A stretch of DNA of 64,000 nucleotides from Bacteroidetes bacterium GWF2_41_31 (GTDB lineage Bacteria; Bacteroidota; Bacteroidia; Bacteroidales; F082): contig MEOL01000014.1 in the NCBI GenBank assembly GCA_001769215.1, positions 124,001 through 188,000 of the forward strand, read 5' to 3'. The notes below the pieces were generated by a model. The model did not search any database. It was not told where the DNA came from and saw only the letters and a list, made by a program, of their open reading frames with translations. Below, one piece after another: positions 60,495 to 64,000 of this stretch. Within the stretch, counting starts at the first letter, position 1. Every line of letters starts with the position of its first letter. The position numbers and the translations under genes were made by a program.

Positions 60495-61796
60495 ATGAAA
60501 AATCAAAACTATTCCTGCTTATTTCTGCTGGCGATGATTATTGGATTTCTTCCGGCAGAGAGTTATGGTCAGTTTAACATCGAAGCCTCCATTCGGCCAA
60601 GAGTAGAGTACCGTTGTGGCTATAAAGAATTAGCCAAAAGTGGCACAGACCCTGTGCTAACTATTTCTCAGCGGACGCGTTTGGGAGTCACCTATCAATC
60701 TGAAAAACTAAAGGCGAAGATTTCCTTTCAAGACGTCCGGGTTTGGGGTGATGAAACCCAGTTTTCATCTACTGGTGTTCATGGTGATATCGCCAGCATC
60801 GATCTGGCGGAAGCCTGGTTATCATTCATTATTACAGAGTCATTTGCTTTGACTGCCGGCAGACAGGCACTTTCGTTTGATGATGAACGTTTGCTGGCCA
60901 AACGAGACTGGAATCAGAACGCACTATTTTATGATGCGGTCACCATGAGCTTTCAATCTGGCAAAACCGATGTTCGGGCGGGGATCTCCTACAACAACCA
61001 GGCAGATAAAAGTTTTATGGAACCCTATGATCCCGTCAAAATGAAATCCCTTGGTTTTTTGCATTTATCACAGAAAATCAATTCCAAAATAAATGCCTCT
61101 GTAATCACCATGTTTTCAGGATTTACCAGTTCAGATACTACCCTGGAGTTGTATTTGAAAGGTACCTCGGGTATCAATCTGAATTTCAATTCCGATCCAT
61201 GGAAGGTGTTCTCCAGCTTTTATTATCAGTATGGAAAGGATGTTTACCAGGGACTTGTAAAAACTTCATCTGCCTATAATTTCAACTTGCAAGCAGAATT
61301 TAAAGCTACATATTTCATGTTACAAGGGGGCTTTTCGTTGCTTTCGGGCGATAAAAAAAGTGATGCTGAAAACGGGACAACTCACTTGTTTGATGTATTG
61401 TATGGGGCGCGCCACAAGTATTATGGTTATTTGGATTATTTCAACAACCTGCGCAAGTCAACCAGAAATGGGGGGCTAAATGATTTTTATGCCACCATCG
61501 GTGTTCCCATTGTTCCAAAAGTTGATATTTTTGGATCCTGTCACGCCTTTTACTTAAATCAGGTTCCTTCCTACCTTGACAATTTGTCAAATGGTCCAGG
61601 CACATCCTGGCTTGCCTCAGAATTCGACTTCTGGCTCAAAGCCGATGTTTTGAAGGGGATCAATATCCTGACGGGTTATTCGTTCATGTTACCGGGCCAT
61701 CACATGAAAGTAATCCAGAATGTTTCAGGCGACAACCCATTTTCGTCCTGGGCGTGGGTGATGGTCACCTTTTCGGTGAAGAGCAAGGGCCTGTAA
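60495..61796 (+). CDS. outer-membrane porin-like protein (alginate-export family type)
   Basis: A 433-residue exported protein with a signal peptide (LFLLAMIIGFLPAES, cut near residue 27) and amphipathic beta strands throughout, ending in a C-terminal Phe-rich strand (WAWVMVTFSVKSKGL). The N-terminal RPRVEYRCGYKEL and SQRTRLGVTYQSEKLKAKI, then AWLSFIITESFALTAGRQAL, fit the alginate-export/OprP-like barrel group. It is the last gene of the pst operon, so a phosphate or phosphonate uptake porin is a reasonable inference, but the substrate is unproven. Its stop is 3 bp from the stop of the convergent TlpA gene. Confidence 0.7.
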   Translation: MKNQNYSCLFLLAMIIGFLPAESYGQFNIEASIRPRVEYRCGYKELAKSGTDPVLTISQRTRLGVTYQSEKLKAKISFQDVRVWGDETQFSSTGVHGDIASIDLAEAWLSFIITESFALTAGRQALSFDDERLLAKRDWNQNALFYDAVTMSFQSGKTDVRAGISYNNQADKSFMEPYDPVKMKSLGFLHLSQKINSKINASVITMFSGFTSSDTTLELYLKGTSGINLNFNSDPWKVFSSFYYQYGKDVYQGLVKTSSAYNFNLQAEFKATYFMLQGGFSLLSGDKKSDAENGTTHLFDVLYGARHKYYGYLDYFNNLRKSTRNGGLNDFYATIGVPIVPKVDIFGSCHAFYLNQVPSYLDNLSNGPGTSWLASEFDFWLKADVLKGINILTGYSFMLPGHHMKVIQNVSGDNPFSSWAWVMVTFSVKSKGL

Positions 61797-61799
61797 TGA

Positions 61800-63176
61800 T
61801 TATTTGATCACCCGCTTTTGAAGTTCACTTTTCAGCAATTCCTTGTTAAGTGGCTTGGAAAGAATCGTTTTGTCCTGGTCGAGAATGAAAACAGATGGAG
61901 TTGCGGCAATTCCATATTCATCAATAAGCGGTCCGTCCCAGCCTTTTAATTCACCCACATTGATCCAGTGATAGCCATTTTTCTGAATGGATTGTAGAAT
62001 TTTTTCCTTTGAATCATCCACGGAAACGCTGATTACTTCCAGTTGATTGCGAGTGGTTTGGTCGTAATAGGTTTTGATAACCGGCAGGAGTTCATCGCAA
62101 TGAGGGCACCAGCTGGCCCAAAAGACAAGTACGGTTGTTTTGGCTTTAATGGAATCGAGTGTGACCATGTTTCCGTTCAAATCAAGGGTAGTAAACCTGG
62201 GCGCCTTTTGGCCAAGAGCCAGTTTGCGGATCAATTCCATTTTGTTGGCCAGCTTGGCTTTGCGTTGGGTGTTCTCACAAAACTGCTCCAGCCGGTTGCT
62301 ATTGGCGATGTGTTCCAAACCGCGCTCAAACCCGATGCCTTCAAAACCTTTTACCAGAAAATCCACTAAAAATTCATACATCTGTTGATTAACGGCGGCT
62401 TTCTTCAGGACGGAATCCACCGCCATCAGTAAATTTTCTTCCAGTGATTCCTGGCTATTGGCATTAAACTGATAAAGCGACATATACTGAACCACTTTGG
62501 ATGTCACTATGCTGCTCCTGATGAGCATCGTGTCGCTAAAATCTACTTTATTCAAGTAGTGGGTTTTAAGATATTGGTTTTCATCCCCGGCATTCATACC
62601 TGTGGGAGCAATAAGGGGTTGGTCTGATTTTATAAATCTGGCGGCCAATGTATTGGGATGATCAGAAATAATTGTTTCAATTCTTTCTTCCAATTGGTTT
62701 TTCATCAAAGTATATTGCTCAACCACTGCCTTATAAAAAGGATCGCTTTTAGGATATTCCACTATCAAAGGGCGCAATAAATCCATCTTATACAGGTTGT
62801 GTCCTTTAAGGTAGAGGTAATTATAATACAACAGGTTTTCAACTGAACTGATGATTTGAACCTCATCATCTCCATTAAAACCCGTGGTGGCAAATTGGAT
62901 GTCTTCGTGGTTCACTATCAATTCAACGGCTCGCCCCGGGCTCTGAATGGTGATGTACATTCCGGTTGGTGCGTCTTCTCTGAGCGAAAAAGTAAATGCA
63001 CCTGTTTGGTCTGTAAGCGTGGTGTCGACCAGTACCCGATTTTCACCCGATACCCTCATCAGGTAAATTTTCTCATTGGAAAGTCCGGAGAATGAGCCGC
63101 TTATTTGATGGTTTTGTTGAGCGGAAAGATAAAGAACAGAAAGAAGTATCCAACCGGTAATAGTTGCTCTTATCAT
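61800..63176 (-). CDS. TlpA/DUF4369 thioredoxin-like disulfide reductase
   Basis: A 458-residue exported protein (signal ITGWILLSVLYLSAQ, cut near residue 20). Residues 25-115 form a DUF4369-type beta domain (ISGSFSGLSNEKIYLMRVSG), a helical middle spans about 120-320, and the thioredoxin domain begins at GQKAPRFTTLDLNG (about 325). The redox motif is WCPHC (about 358-362) with the cis-Pro in AATPSVF (about 426-432). It would reduce or isomerise disulfides in the periplasm, as in other Bacteroidota TlpA proteins. It is monocistronic and convergent with the porin gene, with only 3 bp between stops. Confidence 0.88.
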   Translation of the reverse strand: MIRATITGWILLSVLYLSAQQNHQISGSFSGLSNEKIYLMRVSGENRVLVDTTLTDQTGAFTFSLREDAPTGMYITIQSPGRAVELIVNHEDIQFATTGFNGDDEVQIISSVENLLYYNYLYLKGHNLYKMDLLRPLIVEYPKSDPFYKAVVEQYTLMKNQLEERIETIISDHPNTLAARFIKSDQPLIAPTGMNAGDENQYLKTHYLNKVDFSDTMLIRSSIVTSKVVQYMSLYQFNANSQESLEENLLMAVDSVLKKAAVNQQMYEFLVDFLVKGFEGIGFERGLEHIANSNRLEQFCENTQRKAKLANKMELIRKLALGQKAPRFTTLDLNGNMVTLDSIKAKTTVLVFWASWCPHCDELLPVIKTYYDQTTRNQLEVISVSVDDSKEKILQSIQKNGYHWINVGELKGWDGPLIDEYGIAATPSVFILDQDKTILSKPLNKELLKSELQKRVIK

Positions 63177-63420
63177 ATTTATTTTTTTTCAAAAGTAGTA
63201 TTAGAACCCTTTTGGTGAGCAAATGAAAGGAATTTTTAACAAATGAGTTTTTTTGAACAAATAAAGCTTGGGTTATAGCTTTCGGAGCCAACACTCCATT
63301 TCCCTTATTCTAAAAAAATGACCCTTCATTTTTTTTACTTATAAGGATACTTTAGTGAAATTCAGATAGTGATTCCATGTCTTGTAGAATATATTGGTTA
63401 TTTTTATCCAAAAAATACCA

Positions 63421-64000
63421 ATGACTTACATTATCAAACAACTGGCCGATCAAATCGGCATCATTACCATGAACAACGATCTCAGGCGAAACTCGTTGAG
63501 CCTCGCGATGCTTCAGGAGTTTTCTCTGGCTTTTGATGAGTTGGCGGATCAACATGCACGGGTTGTTATTATCCGAAGCAATCCCGGAGCAAAGGTTTGG
63601 TCCGCAGGGCTCGATATCAGCGAGCTTCCCGAACCGGGAAAAGATCCGTTGCCTTATAACCACCCCCTGGAACAGTTGATGCGAAAGATTGAAGACTTTC
63701 CTGCCCCGGTTATTGCCATGATTGAAGGTACGGTATGGGGTGGCGGTTGCGATTTGGCCTTTACATGCGACCTGTTAATTGGGTCACCCCAGTGTTCCTT
63801 TGCTATTACTCCTGCTAAAATCGGGGTTCCATATAATGCAACCGGGCTGGTGCATTTTTTAAACTTTGTAGAAATGAACATCGCCAAAGAGATGTTTTTT
63901 ACGGCTAAACCCATCAACTCCGAAAGGGCTGACAACCTGGGAATTATTAATCACCTGGTGCCATTGGACCAGTTGGAAGCTTTTACCATGAAAATGGCCA
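63421..64000 (+). CDS. scpB: methylmalonyl-CoA decarboxylase (YgfG/ScpB), 3' end outside window
   Basis: A crotonase-superfamily protein from the ATG at 63421; 193 residues are visible, of about 260 expected. It follows E. coli YgfG along its length: VWSAGLDISELPEPGKDPLP, FPAPVIAMIEGTVWGGG (oxyanion-hole region, about 97-113), CDLAFTCDLLIGSPQCSFAI, TPAKIGVPYN and the late RADNLGIINHLV. ScpB decarboxylates methylmalonyl-CoA to propionyl-CoA. It starts 244 bp after the divergent TlpA gene; this gap is AT-rich and shows no other feature. The absent C-terminal part cannot be judged. A general enoyl-CoA hydratase is less likely given the motif match. Confidence 0.87.
   Translation, partial: MTYIIKQLADQIGIITMNNDLRRNSLSLAMLQEFSLAFDELADQHARVVIIRSNPGAKVWSAGLDISELPEPGKDPLPYNHPLEQLMRKIEDFPAPVIAMIEGTVWGGGCDLAFTCDLLIGSPQCSFAITPAKIGVPYNATGLVHFLNFVEMNIAKEMFFTAKPINSERADNLGIINHLVPLDQLEAFTMKMA

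Noticed and set aside
1..64000. CRISPR arrays, tRNA and rRNA genes
   Set aside because: No regularly spaced direct repeats, cloverleaf or rRNA-like sequence was noticed on reading; a tRNAscan or rRNA search was not possible.

Overview
The window looks like the chromosome of a Bacteroidota bacterium, probably a free-living Bacteroidales/Marinilabiliales-type organism. The signs are type IX secretion (T9SS) C-terminal sorting domains, several TAnnTTTG (-7) promoters, a DUF4369-TlpA thioredoxin, an LpxD of a Gram-negative outer membrane, many lipoprotein signals and a Sec/lipoprotein (clade II) nitrous oxide reductase. No rRNA, tRNA, CRISPR array or prophage was seen.

Layout. 1-2081 (minus): an arsR-led operon with a CxxC thioredoxin, ArsF-like lipoprotein, ArsG-like CcdA-fold permease and the start of a second permease, matching the arsEFG organoarsenical resistance arrangement. 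A clear operator overlaps its promoter. 2162-9828: housekeeping and stress genes (MscS channel, LpxD, ABC-F ATPase, lipoprotein, DbpA-like helicase, DUF1456), with intergenic palindromes and repeat debris. 10161-16581: a complete nitrous-oxide respiration cluster: cytochrome c, nosZ, a NosB-like membrane protein, nosL, nosD, nosF and nosY. 16745-23938: aminotransferase, FAD protein, small hypotheticals, a Gdx-type SMR exporter, an AT-rich orphan membrane protein and a metallophosphoesterase. This part holds a duplicated leader and several hairpins and looks like acquired DNA.

23986-28907 (minus): two PPDK-N (ATP-grasp) proteins that lack the phosphohistidine and PEP domains but share another C-terminal domain. 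One also carries a GAF-like front and a minimal nucleotidyltransferase tail. 29008-32451 (minus): a T9SS-exported gingipain-type (C25) protease. 32613-35706: aroB, aroA and a LutA-like CCG protein. 35707-36861: a 294-bp MITE-like element with perfect 23-bp inverted ends, then a decayed ice-binding-protein (DUF3494) gene.

36862-53747: a 17-kb signalling block made of a PhnD-like lipoprotein, four very large PAS/GAF histidine kinases (one hybrid with two receiver domains), a MEDS-domain protein and a lone receiver protein, with no DNA-binding output. One kinase has a palindromic repeat inserted in frame in its ATPase domain. 53748-55018: repeat copy 2, an argJ fragment and a T9SS-exported cupredoxin. 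55068-61796: a NarL/NarX-type two-component pair divergent from a pstSCAB phosphate operon that ends in a porin-like gene. 61800-64000: a DUF4369-TlpA thioredoxin and the start of methylmalonyl-CoA decarboxylase (scpB).

The parts most likely to be undescribed are the PPDK-N/nucleotidyltransferase pair, the PhnD-kinase-MEDS signalling block, and the mobile or repeat elements (MITE, in-gene palindromic insertion, cassette-like duplicated leaders).
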